DNA of 64,000 bases. Origin: a virus. The notes beneath the pieces were generated by a model that saw only the letters and a list, made by a program, of their open reading frames with translations, did no database searches and was not told the DNA's origin. Below are positions 7,975 to 17,346 of the stretch, one piece after another. The translations under genes were made by a program, and so were the position numbers. The stretch spans positions 62,001-126,000 of IMG/VR virus record IMGVR_UViG_3300032753_001573, one strand, 5' to 3'. How positions within the stretch are numbered: position 1 is the stretch's first letter; the number at the start of each line of letters is the position of its first letter.

Positions 7975-9384
7975 ATGGCTCAAGAAGAACAAGATTATAC
8001 TAATGATTATGGTGAAGACAAGCAGAAGCTGTTGATAGATGTAATGCTCAGCAGCGAAGAGATATTCTCTCGATGCCAGAACATCATAAATCCAAAGTAT
8101 TTTGTCAACAAGTTTAGGCCTGCGGTTAGATTTATAATCAAGTACTCTAATGAATTTAGAGTACTTCCTAAAATTGAACATGTTAATGCCGAAACCGGTA
8201 TAAATTTTGTTAGAATTGATAATATATCTGTACAACATCAAGATAGCTTTCTCAAGGAGATAGAGGGATTCTGTAAGAATAAAGCTCTAGCATTAGCTGT
8301 TACTGATAGTGTTGAATTGATTGAGCATGGCAATTATGGAGAAGTAGAGAAGAGAGTTCGAGAAGCTATACTGATCAGTTTACAGAGTGATCTTGGTACA
8401 AACTACTTTGAAGATCCTCGTGCTCGATTGATGAAGATAAAGAGCAAGAACGGTCAGATGACTACTGGTTGGAAAACAGTTGATGATAAACTACATGGTG
8501 GTATCAATAGAGGCGAGATCACAATTTGGTGTGCAGGGTCAGGTGTTGGTAAATCATTGTTCCTGCAGAATCAAAGTTTGAACATGGTCAAGCAAGGGCT
8601 TAATGTTGTTTACATAACTCTTGAGCTTAGTGAAGAACTAACTAGCATGCGAATGGATAGTATGCTAACTGATGTTGGAACTAAAGAAATATTCCGTAAT
8701 CTTGATACAGTTGAGATTAAGGTCAAGCAAGCAGGATTTAAGAGTGGATTGCTGCACGTTAGGCAGTTACCGCAGGGCAGCAATTGCAATGACATCAAGG
8801 CATATCTAAAAAATTATGAAATTGAAACACAGAAGAGACCAGATGTATTGGTAGTTGACTATTTGGATTTGTTGTTTCCTAACAACAAGAAGATTAATCC
8901 TAGTGATCTGTTTATCAAAGATAAGTTTGTAACTGAAGAGCTACGCGGTCTAGCTGTTGAACGCAATATGGTATGTTTGACAGCATCTCAGTTAAACAGG
9001 TCTAGCGTAACTGAGCAGGAACATGATCAAAGCATGATCGCGGGCGGTATTTCAAAGATTCAAACTGCGGATAATGTGATATCTATTTTTGCTAGTGCGG
9101 CTATGAAGGAGCGCGGTCAATATCAGGTACAGTTTTTGAAGACACGTTCAAGTAGCGGTGTTGGTAGCAAAGTATATCTTGGGTTTGATCCTAATACTTT
9201 GCGTATATTTGACTTGGATGAGGATGCTGCTGCACTAGCTAGCAGCACCAACGGAGCCGATGTGTTTAATGAGCTTAGGAGAAAGAATACTGCGGCTACC
9301 AAGAAAGAAACTCAAACTCCTCCTCCGTCACCAATGGCTAGTGCAAAAGATCTAGAGAGTTTGAGAAGCCTTATTCGCAGGTGA
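7975..9384 (+). CDS. 41: Replicative DNA helicase, T4 gp41/DnaB-like
   Basis: A 469-aa RecA-fold hexameric helicase. The linker block TTGWKTVDDKLHGGINRGE is followed by Walker A (CAGSGVGKSLF, residues about 186-196). Walker B lies in DVLVVDYLDLL. The N-terminal domain is helical as in DnaB, and the Ser/Pro/Ala-rich tail is a likely linker. It drives fork unwinding 5' to 3' with the gp61 primase encoded just upstream. No intein is present, although gp41 genes of related marine phages can carry split inteins. Confidence 0.92.
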   Translation: MAQEEQDYTNDYGEDKQKLLIDVMLSSEEIFSRCQNIINPKYFVNKFRPAVRFIIKYSNEFRVLPKIEHVNAETGINFVRIDNISVQHQDSFLKEIEGFCKNKALALAVTDSVELIEHGNYGEVEKRVREAILISLQSDLGTNYFEDPRARLMKIKSKNGQMTTGWKTVDDKLHGGINRGEITIWCAGSGVGKSLFLQNQSLNMVKQGLNVVYITLELSEELTSMRMDSMLTDVGTKEIFRNLDTVEIKVKQAGFKSGLLHVRQLPQGSNCNDIKAYLKNYEIETQKRPDVLVVDYLDLLFPNNKKINPSDLFIKDKFVTEELRGLAVERNMVCLTASQLNRSSVTEQEHDQSMIAGGISKIQTADNVISIFASAAMKERGQYQVQFLKTRSSSGVGSKVYLGFDPNTLRIFDLDEDAAALASSTNGADVFNELRRKNTAATKKETQTPPPSPMASAKDLESLRSLIRR

Positions 9385-9774
9385 TTAGCTAGCCTTATGT
9401 ATACGTCGTAGCTGACTCAGAACCTTGCTGGTTGTGCTAGCATCTGCAGCCAATAGTCTATTAAATGCAATAGCTAGTTCTTTGAGCTGTGCAGTATTAG
9501 ATGGCAACTTACCGGCACGAAGATTATTAAATGCGGCTGCAAATAGTGCAGTGTTCTCAATTCCTAAAAGTTGAGCTAAACTTTTAATTTGTATAGATCC
9601 GGTTAGCTTTTCTGGTTTCTTTTCATGTGTCATAAGATCTGTTACAGTCTTATCGGCTTCGATATCAGCAGCATCATTTTGATCAACTTCTGGTTCTACA
9701 GCATCAGCTTCGACAATTGTATCTAACTGATTAGCTATTTTTCTGATATCTTCTGCTAAAAATTTATCACTCAT
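9385..9774 (-). CDS. Small late protein, acidic N-terminus and helical C-terminus
   Basis: A 129-aa protein starting MSDKFLAEDIRK. The frame stays open upstream, but this ATG has GGAG about 13 nt before it and a reverse-strand late box (9803-9810). The centre is Asp/Glu-rich, and the C-terminal half (IKSLAQLLGIENTALF, LRAGKLPSNTAQLKELA) is helical. The gene abuts the helicase stop. Late control suggests an assembly or virion role; no family recognised. Confidence 0.65.
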   Translation of the reverse strand: MSDKFLAEDIRKIANQLDTIVEADAVEPEVDQNDAADIEADKTVTDLMTHEKKPEKLTGSIQIKSLAQLLGIENTALFAAAFNNLRAGKLPSNTAQLKELAIAFNRLLAADASTTSKVLSQLRRIHKAS

Positions 9775-9802
9775 AATTATATGCTCCAATATGTAGTACT
9801 GG

Positions 9803-9810
9803 TATTTATC
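9803..9810 (-). promoter_or_regulatory. T4-type late promoter box
   Basis: GATAAATA on the reverse strand, 28 nt from the start codon at 9774. Confidence 0.6.
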
Positions 9811-9862
9811 AATTCCAAATGATCGCGCTAAATATCTAACATAATTGCGGACAGGATATATC

Positions 9863-10108
9863 GTGGCTAATATTAAAAACTTTATAGATGAACTTGACAA
9901 AGCTGTTCCAAATAAGAACAAGCACAATGTTATAGAAAGTCGAGCATCACATATTATTGCTAGTGCAGTTAATCTAGTGCATTTGATCAAAGAAAGTTAT
10001 CCAGAAGCAGAGGCTACTGATCTAGTAAAGAGATTGTATCGTAGCATTATGACAGAAGACGAAAGAAAGTTTTCTAGGAAGATAAGAGAACTAAGGAATC
10101 AAAAATGA
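9863..10108 (+). CDS. Hypothetical helical protein
   Basis: An 81-aa protein that most likely starts at GTG 9863 (reading MANIKNFIDELDK), with AGGA upstream; the frame is open to 9845. It contains RASHIIASAVNLVHLIKESY and a basic C-terminus. It overlaps the next gene by 4 nt (ATGA). Small proteins of this style are common near head and tail genes of T4-like marine phages, which is recollection and not a search result. Confidence 0.6.
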   Translation: MANIKNFIDELDKAVPNKNKHNVIESRASHIIASAVNLVHLIKESYPEAEATDLVKRLYRSIMTEDERKFSRKIRELRNQK

Positions 10109-10908
10109 GGGCTAGCGAATTCGTAACAGAAATGACTCTTAATGAGATTACTCTTGCAAATATTTCAAATTGGTTTCAAAAATATGCTCAGTCTCGTGCT
10201 ATAAATGCAGGCGAAAAAGAAGTTAGAAATTATACAAATGGTGTAATGATGAACTTTGCTCGGTTTATTGGACGATATAAATTAGATTGGCGAAATGTTA
10301 CATTGTACGTTATGTATACATTCTTACGTTTACAAATGAAATTATCTGACAGTTATATATTACGTATAGTAAATTCAATAATGAAAGATATAGGGGCTAA
10401 CGCTTTAACTATAGAGCAGATAAAAGATAAGAATAATGATACCCTAATAGCTAATTTAAAAAAGGTAGGTAATATTCCTTCACAATATGCACAAATAATA
10501 AGTGAAAAAATAATAGCAGCGGCTGTACTGCAAAAGCTCGAATTAGAATGGCATAGTCAAGCAAATGTTGCCAAAGATGATGAAGATGATTCAACACAAG
10601 ACCAAAAGGTTACAGCGCAAGCTCCTAAATCTAAAGAACCAATAGTAGTTAATGGTGAAAAGATTATGCCAGAGGATGAAAGATATGCGCCGATAGCTGC
10701 TGCACTTGCTAAACAGGGCATAGCTGAAGATTATGAAAATCTCAAAGAAACAGCTACAGGCGGTGCCACTGCATCAGGAAGTGTAGCTAGCATAGCTAAT
10801 CCAATGGGCGGAGTAATAAGCAGGACACCAAATCTTTTTGGTTATATACCGGCTAGCGAACCTGATACTCAAAAGAAACGCAAGAACAAACGCAAGAACG
10901 CACGTTAA
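10105..10908 (+). CDS. Hypothetical late-region protein (MRASEF start)
   Basis: A 267-aa protein opening with MRASEFVTEMTLNEI, an N-terminal sequence seen in several T4-like marine phage proteins and possibly a scaffold-type targeting or processing peptide. The N-terminal two thirds are helical. The tail is a charged linker ending in a Lys/Arg/Asn-rich run. It is translationally coupled to the upstream 81-aa gene. Function unknown. Confidence 0.6.
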   Translation: MRASEFVTEMTLNEITLANISNWFQKYAQSRAINAGEKEVRNYTNGVMMNFARFIGRYKLDWRNVTLYVMYTFLRLQMKLSDSYILRIVNSIMKDIGANALTIEQIKDKNNDTLIANLKKVGNIPSQYAQIISEKIIAAAVLQKLELEWHSQANVAKDDEDDSTQDQKVTAQAPKSKEPIVVNGEKIMPEDERYAPIAAALAKQGIAEDYENLKETATGGATASGSVASIANPMGGVISRTPNLFGYIPASEPDTQKKRKNKRKNAR

Positions 10909-10920
10909 CAATGCGATCGA

Positions 10921-10928
10921 TATAAATA
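10921..10928 (+). promoter_or_regulatory. Consensus T4-type late promoter box
   Basis: A perfect TATAAATA 38 nt before the ATG at 10967, followed by an AAAGGAG Shine-Dalgarno. This is the strongest late-expression signal set in the window. Confidence 0.8.
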
Positions 10929-10966
10929 ATCATGCAAAGAATTTTGCATATTAAAGGAGAAAAAAT

Positions 10967-11746
10967 ATGACAGATCTAGTCAATGGAGCAGTGCATGCCG
11001 GTGAGTTCCTCTCTGGTAAGATGGACTTCTTCAGTTTTGCTACAACTGTACCAGTTGGTCAGACCAATGTAGAAACACCTGTAGTTGATCTACCAGGATA
11101 TCAGACTTACCAGACACTTGGTGTTTGGTCAACTGTAACCGTTACCGACGCTTTTGGTAATGCAACATCATATAGCACACTCAACAGCTATCTAGATGCA
11201 TTCTATCAGCAGCTGAACCTCAACAATCTAATTGCATTGTTTGCCACCCGTGCAAACCCAGTTGCAGTTAGCGTGAAGACTTTCCCAGCTTCTGTAAACG
11301 GTTCTGCAGTTAATCCACACAGCAGCGCAATCTTCGCTGACATGGGTTATGCAAACAGCGTTGGTGCAACAGTGTTTGGTAGCTCATACAATAGCACCAG
11401 CGACGTTGTTTATGTTGTTAACATAGCAACTGAAAAGACCCTATTGTGGACAGCTAACGGTAATGGTAACTTCGCAGGTACTGCTGCTGACAACACCAAC
11501 ACCAATGGTTACAACGTACTCAGCAACAATGTTACATATGGTGGTCTTGATGGGCGTATAGCTTATGACATGCAGGATGCACAGGTAATTGGCGGTTCAC
11601 AGAGCTTCTCTGGTGCATCAACCAATTTCTACACACTGAAGAACACTGTTGCTCCATTCGTAAGCGCATGGAATGCAAGCAGCACATCTGCATGCAACGT
11701 GTTGGCTGCACAGAACCTCTATCTAGGCGGTTCACTGCTCGCTTAA
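10967..11746 (+). CDS. Probable abundant virion protein
   Basis: A 259-aa protein with few charged residues, rich in Asn, Ser, Thr, Ala and Val. It has a consensus late promoter, an AAAGGAG Shine-Dalgarno 9 nt from the ATG, and its own strong terminator (11775-11804), so it is a monocistronic, highly expressed late unit. Codon use is richer in G+C than in neighbouring genes, as in highly expressed phage genes. Decoration, head-fibre or whisker-type function is plausible. It does not resemble the T4 tube or sheath proteins as far as I can judge. Confidence 0.65.
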   Translation: MTDLVNGAVHAGEFLSGKMDFFSFATTVPVGQTNVETPVVDLPGYQTYQTLGVWSTVTVTDAFGNATSYSTLNSYLDAFYQQLNLNNLIALFATRANPVAVSVKTFPASVNGSAVNPHSSAIFADMGYANSVGATVFGSSYNSTSDVVYVVNIATEKTLLWTANGNGNFAGTAADNTNTNGYNVLSNNVTYGGLDGRIAYDMQDAQVIGGSQSFSGASTNFYTLKNTVAPFVSAWNASSTSACNVLAAQNLYLGGSLLA

Positions 11747-11774
11747 TAACTAAGGTTATTAAACTAGTTAAATT

Positions 11775-11804
11775 CAAAGGGTGCCGAAAGGCACCCTTTG
11801 TCTT
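11775..11804 (+). terminator. Rho-independent terminator
   Basis: An 11-bp perfect stem (CAAAGGGTGCC with GGCACCCTTTG) capped by a GAAA tetraloop and followed by TCTT. Confidence 0.85.
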
Positions 11805-11810
11805 ATCTAA

Positions 11811-11999
11811 ATGGCTAAATATCAAACCATGAACAATAAATCAACAGCACTAGATAACGTTTTTGATGAAGCAATACAAGTCAAGACACAGTTTGTGAGA
11901 CAAGACGGTAAGCTTAAAATGGTACGTCGCAAAGTTAAGAATCAAGAAATTAAACCTGCTAAGAAGCAGTTGTTCCCCATCAGTAAGGAAAGACAATGA
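11811..11999 (+). CDS. Small basic protein
   Basis: A 62-aa strongly basic protein (DGKLKMVRRKVKNQEIKPAK). Its stop overlaps the ATG of the following gene (ATGA), so the two are coupled. It begins right after the terminator of the preceding late unit. No family recognised. Confidence 0.6.
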   Translation: MAKYQTMNNKSTALDNVFDEAIQVKTQFVRQDGKLKMVRRKVKNQEIKPAKKQLFPISKERQ

Positions 12000-12775
12000 A
12001 ATCCCTTAAGACCTATTTCCAAGATTTAACCGCAACATCATCAGAAGGTGTTGCCAATTGTGTGGAGAATGAAGCCATGAGACCCCTCAAGAAATATGCA
12101 CAGGTTGATTTAAACGGTTCAGAAGGTCTGTATGACACTAATATTGACCGTTGGAGTCGTAATGCCAAACATCACATGGCTAAGAGTGAACTAGCAGGTG
12201 CAATGGATTTGCCTATCTTTGAAGAAGGTGATACAGCTATCTATGAGGGACAAGAAGTGTCTGTCAAGATCCCACAGGGACCAAAAGGTACTACTGGTAT
12301 TATGTTTGAAGGTCATCTCAAGATGGTACATCAAAGTAAACTAGAGAAGATTGAAGAAGGTGTAATGGGTGGATTGCAGAGTCTAAATCCTCTCAATAGA
12401 ATTATGCAGCTTGCTGGTTTAGAACATACCGGTGCTGTAAGCACTGACACTATTGAAGAAGCTGAAGTTGTGACAGAAGCAGATGCAGCAGGTATGTTGT
12501 CACAGTTGGTAGCTTCTGCACAGAATATGCCCCAGTACAAAAACAATGAAGAAGCTGCAAGATTATATGTCATTGGAAGTATACTCAGTGAGATATATCA
12601 AGATGTCACTACCAATAAGTTGCAGACTGTTGTTGGACAGGGCAAGATGACAGAATTAACTCCGTTGGGTGCAATGGGTGCTGATCTTATCAAGACTGCA
12701 CAGAGTTTGTCTCAAGGATCGACAGCGTCATCAACTCCTGCGCAGACACAGGGTCAATCCACAGCACAGGCATAA
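11996..12775 (+). CDS. Hypothetical protein, possible virion/assembly factor
   Basis: A 259-aa protein. A mid-region EEGDTAIYEGQEVSVKIPQ resembles a small SH3/KOW-like beta domain. The C-terminal third is helical and ends with a Ser/Thr/Gln-rich tail (SSTPAQTQGQSTAQA), typical of phage structural proteins. It is the second gene of a compact late-region operon running to the Fe-S carrier gene. Confidence 0.6.
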   Translation: MKSLKTYFQDLTATSSEGVANCVENEAMRPLKKYAQVDLNGSEGLYDTNIDRWSRNAKHHMAKSELAGAMDLPIFEEGDTAIYEGQEVSVKIPQGPKGTTGIMFEGHLKMVHQSKLEKIEEGVMGGLQSLNPLNRIMQLAGLEHTGAVSTDTIEEAEVVTEADAAGMLSQLVASAQNMPQYKNNEEAARLYVIGSILSEIYQDVTTNKLQTVVGQGKMTELTPLGAMGADLIKTAQSLSQGSTASSTPAQTQGQSTAQA

Positions 12776-12778
12776 TGC

Positions 12779-13000
12779 ATGAGATTTATAGAGATACAAG
12801 GCGGGCTAAGAGTTCCTGTTAGTAATGAGGAATTGGTTGTTGCGGACATCATCCGCAACAATCATGAGCCTATGCCTAAATCAAAATTAAACATAAGAGA
12901 ACAAGAATTAGCTCGTAATCTTGTACACAAGGGCATCATAGATAGAGTATTGATTGATGAAAAGATGCATTTTGTTTACAATGATATAAATGACTTCTAA
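12779..13000 (+). CDS. Small hypothetical protein
   Basis: A 73-aa protein, three bases after the preceding stop. The pattern NIREQELARNLVHKGIIDRV with a following beta segment resembles a short winged-helix-like fold, but no family is certain. Part of the same operon as its neighbours. Confidence 0.6.
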   Translation: MRFIEIQGGLRVPVSNEELVVADIIRNNHEPMPKSKLNIREQELARNLVHKGIIDRVLIDEKMHFVYNDINDF

Positions 13001-13014
13001 TAAGTGGAGAAACT

Positions 13015-13677
13015 ATGTCAGTATCACAGCAAGACAGAGATGCCATGAAACGGATATTAGGTGCATTAAATGGCGATCTCACATATGAAGAACCTTTGAA
13101 TTTGCACGAAAGCCAAACTTCTCAAGTAGAACTAGCTGGCCTAGGACAAGTCACTCAGAAAGACATAACCGCTATGGCAGATGTTCTCAAGAAGTTGAAC
13201 AATGTCACCGCGCAGGTTGTAACTGAGAGCAAGTTCAATCCTCAGTTAGCTGAAGCTGTTAATACTTCAAAGGTTGAAGATGGTGTTAAAGTAGGTAACT
13301 ATCAGATAATGATCAAAGAAGATGCCAAGAGAATGGCCGGTAAGCAATATTACAGCATTTATCACAGCCAAACACATGACGTTATAGCAGACGACATTAC
13401 CTTATATGAAACAGCATTATCGGTAGTTAAACTATTAAATTCTGGCAAGTTTGCAAATTCACCAATAGTTAGAAAACTATTTGAGGCTGATGATAGATAT
13501 ACAGCAAATAAAACTGATGCAATGAGATTTAAATCACTATCAAAGTCTGCTCAGAACAAGATGGATTTTAACAAGAGCGACTTATATGAGAGTCGATACC
13601 AATCTAGTGTCAACAATGCTATGGCGGCTAAGAGAGACATCAAGAAGATCATAGAAGAGAGCCGCAGGGGTAAGTGA
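13015..13677 (+). CDS. Hypothetical virion/assembly protein
   Basis: A 220-aa protein with GTGGAG ahead of the ATG. The first half includes a helical segment (ITAMADVLKKLNNV); the second half includes KQYYSIYHSQTHDVIADD and a basic C-terminus (AAKRDIKKIIEESRRGK). It is two bases from the Fe-S carrier gene. Function unknown. Confidence 0.6.
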   Translation: MSVSQQDRDAMKRILGALNGDLTYEEPLNLHESQTSQVELAGLGQVTQKDITAMADVLKKLNNVTAQVVTESKFNPQLAEAVNTSKVEDGVKVGNYQIMIKEDAKRMAGKQYYSIYHSQTHDVIADDITLYETALSVVKLLNSGKFANSPIVRKLFEADDRYTANKTDAMRFKSLSKSAQNKMDFNKSDLYESRYQSSVNNAMAAKRDIKKIIEESRRGK

Positions 13678-13678
13678 T

Positions 13679-13996
13679 ATGCCTGTGATCATAACTGAAT
13701 CTGCTGCAAACAGATTTAAATCAATGATAACTCCACTTGGTCCTATACCTAGGATTGAAATTGTAGCTGGAGGTTGCAATGGGTTTGAGAAACGATTCAG
13801 TATGGATAATCAACGAGAAGATGATATCTGCATTGATTTACCAAACGGTGCATGTGTCTTGATAGACGGCATGAGTTATGATCTATTGAGTAACAGTACC
13901 GTTGACTACAAGACTAGCCTAACTGGAAACTATTTCTCTATTGAAATACCAGAATCAACTAGCACATGCGGTTGCGGAACTAGTTTCAGCTTATAA
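13679..13996 (+). CDS. A-type iron-sulfur carrier (IscA/ErpA/HesB family)
   Basis: A 105-aa protein of typical family length. It has IVAGGCNGFEKRF (compare GGCSGFxY) and ends with CGCGTSFSL, giving the three conserved cysteines C-x(n)-C-G-C. A-type carriers bind and hand over Fe-S clusters to client enzymes. Possible clients in this window are the radical-SAM protein at 61520 and the host RNR or electron-transfer proteins. It sits at the end of a late-region operon, an unusual position for a metabolic gene. Confidence 0.82.
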   Translation: MPVIITESAANRFKSMITPLGPIPRIEIVAGGCNGFEKRFSMDNQREDDICIDLPNGACVLIDGMSYDLLSNSTVDYKTSLTGNYFSIEIPESTSTCGCGTSFSL

Positions 13997-14037
13997 GATT
14001 TGATAGGTTTCTTGATATCATCAAGGTCTTTGGCGTT

Positions 14038-14045
14038 GATAAATA
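14038..14045 (+). promoter_or_regulatory. T4-type late promoter box
   Basis: GATAAATA, followed by a second overlapping TAAATA, 44 nt upstream of the ATG at 14089. Confidence 0.65.
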
Positions 14046-14088
14046 AATACCATAGCATCATTATGGCCCGCAGTGGGAAAGGTTATCA

Positions 14089-16998
14089 ATGTTTATCAAC
14101 GATTTCGAAAACAGCAATGAATATAAGCTGCAACAAATCACACACACTCTAAAGAGTGTGCATGGTATAGAACTATCACTAGACGAAGCAACACAAGAAG
14201 ATCTCAATGCTATACAACAAAGCAGTGAGATCATAAAGAACAGCATAGTTAGTGAAAGCCAGTTTAACACATATAATACCAATCCCGAATATACCAAGCA
14301 CATGTTGATCATGGAAGCTATACGTTTGTACCTAACTGAGATAGCACCAAAGCGCAGCAAAAAGACCAAAGTCAAAGAAAATGCTGTACCTAGCACTCCC
14401 ACAACATCAACCACACAGGCACAGAATAAGCCACAGCCTGGCATGATAAATGTTCAGAAAGGTACTGACAAAAAGACAGTTCCCGCAGCACAGCTTGCCA
14501 ATCTACAACAGCAGGGGTATAGTGTAGTTGGTGACGATGAAATAGAAGAAAAATCACTAGAGGAAATGCCTAGTGTTCGATCAATGGATAGAGCAAGTAG
14601 GTCATGGGCCGACAAAATGAAATATTTAGATCGTCAACGCCGTGCGGTCTCTCCATATAAAATAGGCGACGACATTAAACGTCGCGATGCCGAAGCAGAT
14701 ATGGAAAAGGCAAAGGCAGAATATTTTGCAAAGGGCGGCACAGTAAAAAAAGTTGGCGAAACAAGTGATGTTGAATCTAATTCTGAACTTGCATCTCTTA
14801 TGAAGAAATATGGAATTGAAGAAGAAATTACTGACGAGGGTAATGAATTCTCTGGTGCATTAGCTGCTGCTAAAGCTGCTGGTAAAGACACCTTTGAAGT
14901 AGGCGGCAAGACTTATAATGTTAATGAGTCTGTACAGATCAATGAAGCTAAGTTTGATCACGATAGCTATCAGGCTAGCATGGCTCGCAGCGAGCTATAT
15001 CGCAATACCAAGTATGCGCTAGACATGATGAAGATGATCAAACCTGAAGATGACATACAGCCATGGATAGCAGCAAACCTAACCAAAGCTGCAAATTATC
15101 TCGACAAGATATTCCATTATCTAGATTATTACACTACATTTGAACCAAGCCAATTGCCGGAAGATATGGACATGGATCCAGAAGTCAGCAATATGGAGCT
15201 TGGAGAAACCAGCGGCAGCATTGCTCGTGAGAGCCTGTTGATGATTGTAGAGTACAGCACCAAATTGTTCAACATGATCCAGCCAGGAGATAAACTAGAA
15301 GGTTGGGTAGCTATGAAGCTAACTACTGCTAGCGAATGCGTTAGTAGCAGCAAGCACTATCTAGAATATGCACAGTTTGAGAAGCATGCCAGTGACATGC
15401 TGCACGACGTAGACGGCATGGAGCAGGAAGGTACAGATATGAAGAAGCCAATCAAAGAAAGTGTAGGCCAGATGCTATATCGCATGATGATCAATGAAGA
15501 TCAGGACCTTGCACAGGCACAGGTATTACTTGCAGCCAAAGCATTGAGTGATGATCTGCAAGACATGGCAGAGAAGCTAGCCAAGATGAGTGTTGAGGAT
15601 CTTATGCCTCTAGTAGATAGCATGAAGGATCAATTTGGTCCAGAGGCTGCTGACGGTTACAATTCTGCTATGAAGCAGTCTCTAGAGAGCTTGTTGAATG
15701 CAACTACAGAAGCTAAGGAAACCAGCGACAATGCTATTACCCAGCTACAGGGCGGGCAAATACCAGGTGCAGAAGACACAATGGGCGGGGAAGCTCCTGC
15801 TCCTGAAGTACCAGGTGAAGAAGGCGGAGAAGCTGCTATGCCAGAAGTACCAGAGGAACCACTTGGTCGTGCCAAGAAGGAAGAAGAGCCAGAAGCAGTA
15901 GCTGAAGCTTGGGGTACTACTATGAAGACCAAAGAAAAAGACAAGGGCATGTGGGACGGTTGGACCGTTGCAGAACTCAAAGCTGAAAAGGCCAAGCTCA
16001 TGAAGAAGGAAGAGCGCAGTGCAGCTGAGCAAAAGAAAGTCAAGCAGATTGACTTTGCTATCCGTGCTAAGCAGAAGAACAAGTGGGGCAAGATCAAAGA
16101 GAGCGAGCAGCTCGATGAGAAGAATAAAGAGAATGCTGCCAAAATGAAAGATCTCAAGCAGAAAGGTGTAGTCAAGAAAGATCCAACGGACAAGATCAGC
16201 AAGTTTGATCCTCGCACCGATCTAAAGTTAAAGAAGGACGGCAAAGTAGAGGAAGCCAAGAAGGCAAAGCCAGACTTCCTAGACGTTGACAAGGACGGCA
16301 ACAAGAAAGAGTCCTTCAAGAAGGCTGTCAAGGACAAAGCCAAAGCTGACAAGAACAAGAAGGTTGACGAAGCTGCTCTAAAAGAAGTTGCACCTCCAGG
16401 CAAGAAGGCTGAGGAATTCATCAAGGGCAACAAGGAGAGCTTCAAGAAGCGCTACGGCAAGCGTTGGCAGGAAGTACTGTATGCTACAGCTTGGAAGAAG
16501 TTTGGCGACAAGAGCGAGAGCTACGTCAAAGCTGAGAAGATGCTGGAAAGCAATCTAGCTTGGTTAGCCAAAATAGAATCAGCATTTGCTGCTCACAAGA
16601 AGCAGTTCTCACGTATGCTAAGCGAAGGTAAAGTTGACGATCCTTTGAATATGGGTTATGGCCTAGATGGCGAGCTTATGCTAGAGCAAATGACTGACAT
16701 GAACGCAGTTATTGCCAAGTTGCGTGAGATGATCAAGAATGAAGTCAAGCAGGGTACTATAGATTTGATAGTAGCCGAGCAGACTGCAGCAAAGATCAAA
16801 ACTGTTCAGGAAGCTAAAGCTGCTGCACCATATGGCGTAGCATGGAAGACTAAAGCAGGAAAGACTGAGGCCAAGTTCTTTGAGAACAGCAGCGATCGTG
16901 ATTACTGGCTAGGTTTAAAGAAGCTTAAAGAAGCCAAGCTGATCAACCCTGATCACTTTGACAAGCAAATCAACAAGCTATCTGGCAAGAAGGATTGA
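14089..16998 (+). CDS. Large charged late structural protein
   Basis: A 969-aa protein under a late box. The N-terminal third is helical; two related helical blocks follow (MMKMIKPEDDIQPWIAANL near residue 315 and LFNMIQPGDKLEGWVAMKL near 400), which look like an internal duplication. The C-terminal half is very rich in Lys, Glu and Ala. It includes an EF-hand-like loop FLDVDKDGNKKES near residue 730 and a block ESFKKRYGKRWQEVLYATAW. These Lys/Glu segments use codons richer in G+C. A prohead core, internal head or capsid-processed protein is plausible. Confidence 0.65.
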   Translation: MFINDFENSNEYKLQQITHTLKSVHGIELSLDEATQEDLNAIQQSSEIIKNSIVSESQFNTYNTNPEYTKHMLIMEAIRLYLTEIAPKRSKKTKVKENAVPSTPTTSTTQAQNKPQPGMINVQKGTDKKTVPAAQLANLQQQGYSVVGDDEIEEKSLEEMPSVRSMDRASRSWADKMKYLDRQRRAVSPYKIGDDIKRRDAEADMEKAKAEYFAKGGTVKKVGETSDVESNSELASLMKKYGIEEEITDEGNEFSGALAAAKAAGKDTFEVGGKTYNVNESVQINEAKFDHDSYQASMARSELYRNTKYALDMMKMIKPEDDIQPWIAANLTKAANYLDKIFHYLDYYTTFEPSQLPEDMDMDPEVSNMELGETSGSIARESLLMIVEYSTKLFNMIQPGDKLEGWVAMKLTTASECVSSSKHYLEYAQFEKHASDMLHDVDGMEQEGTDMKKPIKESVGQMLYRMMINEDQDLAQAQVLLAAKALSDDLQDMAEKLAKMSVEDLMPLVDSMKDQFGPEAADGYNSAMKQSLESLLNATTEAKETSDNAITQLQGGQIPGAEDTMGGEAPAPEVPGEEGGEAAMPEVPEEPLGRAKKEEEPEAVAEAWGTTMKTKEKDKGMWDGWTVAELKAEKAKLMKKEERSAAEQKKVKQIDFAIRAKQKNKWGKIKESEQLDEKNKENAAKMKDLKQKGVVKKDPTDKISKFDPRTDLKLKKDGKVEEAKKAKPDFLDVDKDGNKKESFKKAVKDKAKADKNKKVDEAALKEVAPPGKKAEEFIKGNKESFKKRYGKRWQEVLYATAWKKFGDKSESYVKAEKMLESNLAWLAKIESAFAAHKKQFSRMLSEGKVDDPLNMGYGLDGELMLEQMTDMNAVIAKLREMIKNEVKQGTIDLIVAEQTAAKIKTVQEAKAAAPYGVAWKTKAGKTEAKFFENSSDRDYWLGLKKLKEAKLINPDHFDKQINKLSGKKD

Positions 16999-17004
16999 TT
17001 GCTG

Positions 17005-17346
17005 ATGAGATATGCCGAGCTTACAGCACTGCCCGCAACGCCAGATGAAGCCAAAGCCAGCATATTGGATTTGGTCACGGTAGCTATAGGCAACGGAAAG
17101 ACTGAGATACCAATGGATGAGGTCCTAGACGTGTTACATCAACAGGGATGGGATCTCACTCGACGCATGATCATGGATATCCTCAAGGATAATGAAATGA
17201 TCAAGCGCACTACCAAAGACAAGATAATCCTCAAAGGCGACACTGAGGATACAGGCGACGCTTCTCAAGATGAAATTGAAAAGAGCAAGAAGCACGTTGA
17301 CAAGATGGCTAAGAAAGCTCTGAAGAACCAAGCAGGTAAGATGTAA
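17005..17346 (+). CDS. Small hypothetical protein
   Basis: A 113-aa protein starting at the ATG 17005, with AAGGA at good spacing (TTG 16999 is an alternative). The middle part (EVLDVLHQQGWDLTRRMIMDIL) resembles a winged-helix core. The C-terminus is Lys/Glu-rich, like that of the upstream 969-aa protein. Its stop overlaps the ATG of the next gene (TAATG), so all three are coupled late genes. Confidence 0.6.
   Translation: MRYAELTALPATPDEAKASILDLVTVAIGNGKTEIPMDEVLDVLHQQGWDLTRRMIMDILKDNEMIKRTTKDKIILKGDTEDTGDASQDEIEKSKKHVDKMAKKALKNQAGKM

Noticed and set aside
11814-11822. GCTAAATA as a late box at the start of the 62-aa gene
   Set aside because: It lies within the first codons of the gene (Met-Ala-Lys-Tyr), and the next downstream gene is too far away.
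15657-16445. Long reverse-strand frame, Ser/Leu/Phe-rich, inside the 969-aa gene
   Set aside because: It is the antisense shadow of a Lys/Glu/Ala-rich coding region; no ribosome site or promoter, and the forward frame has continuous late-gene context.
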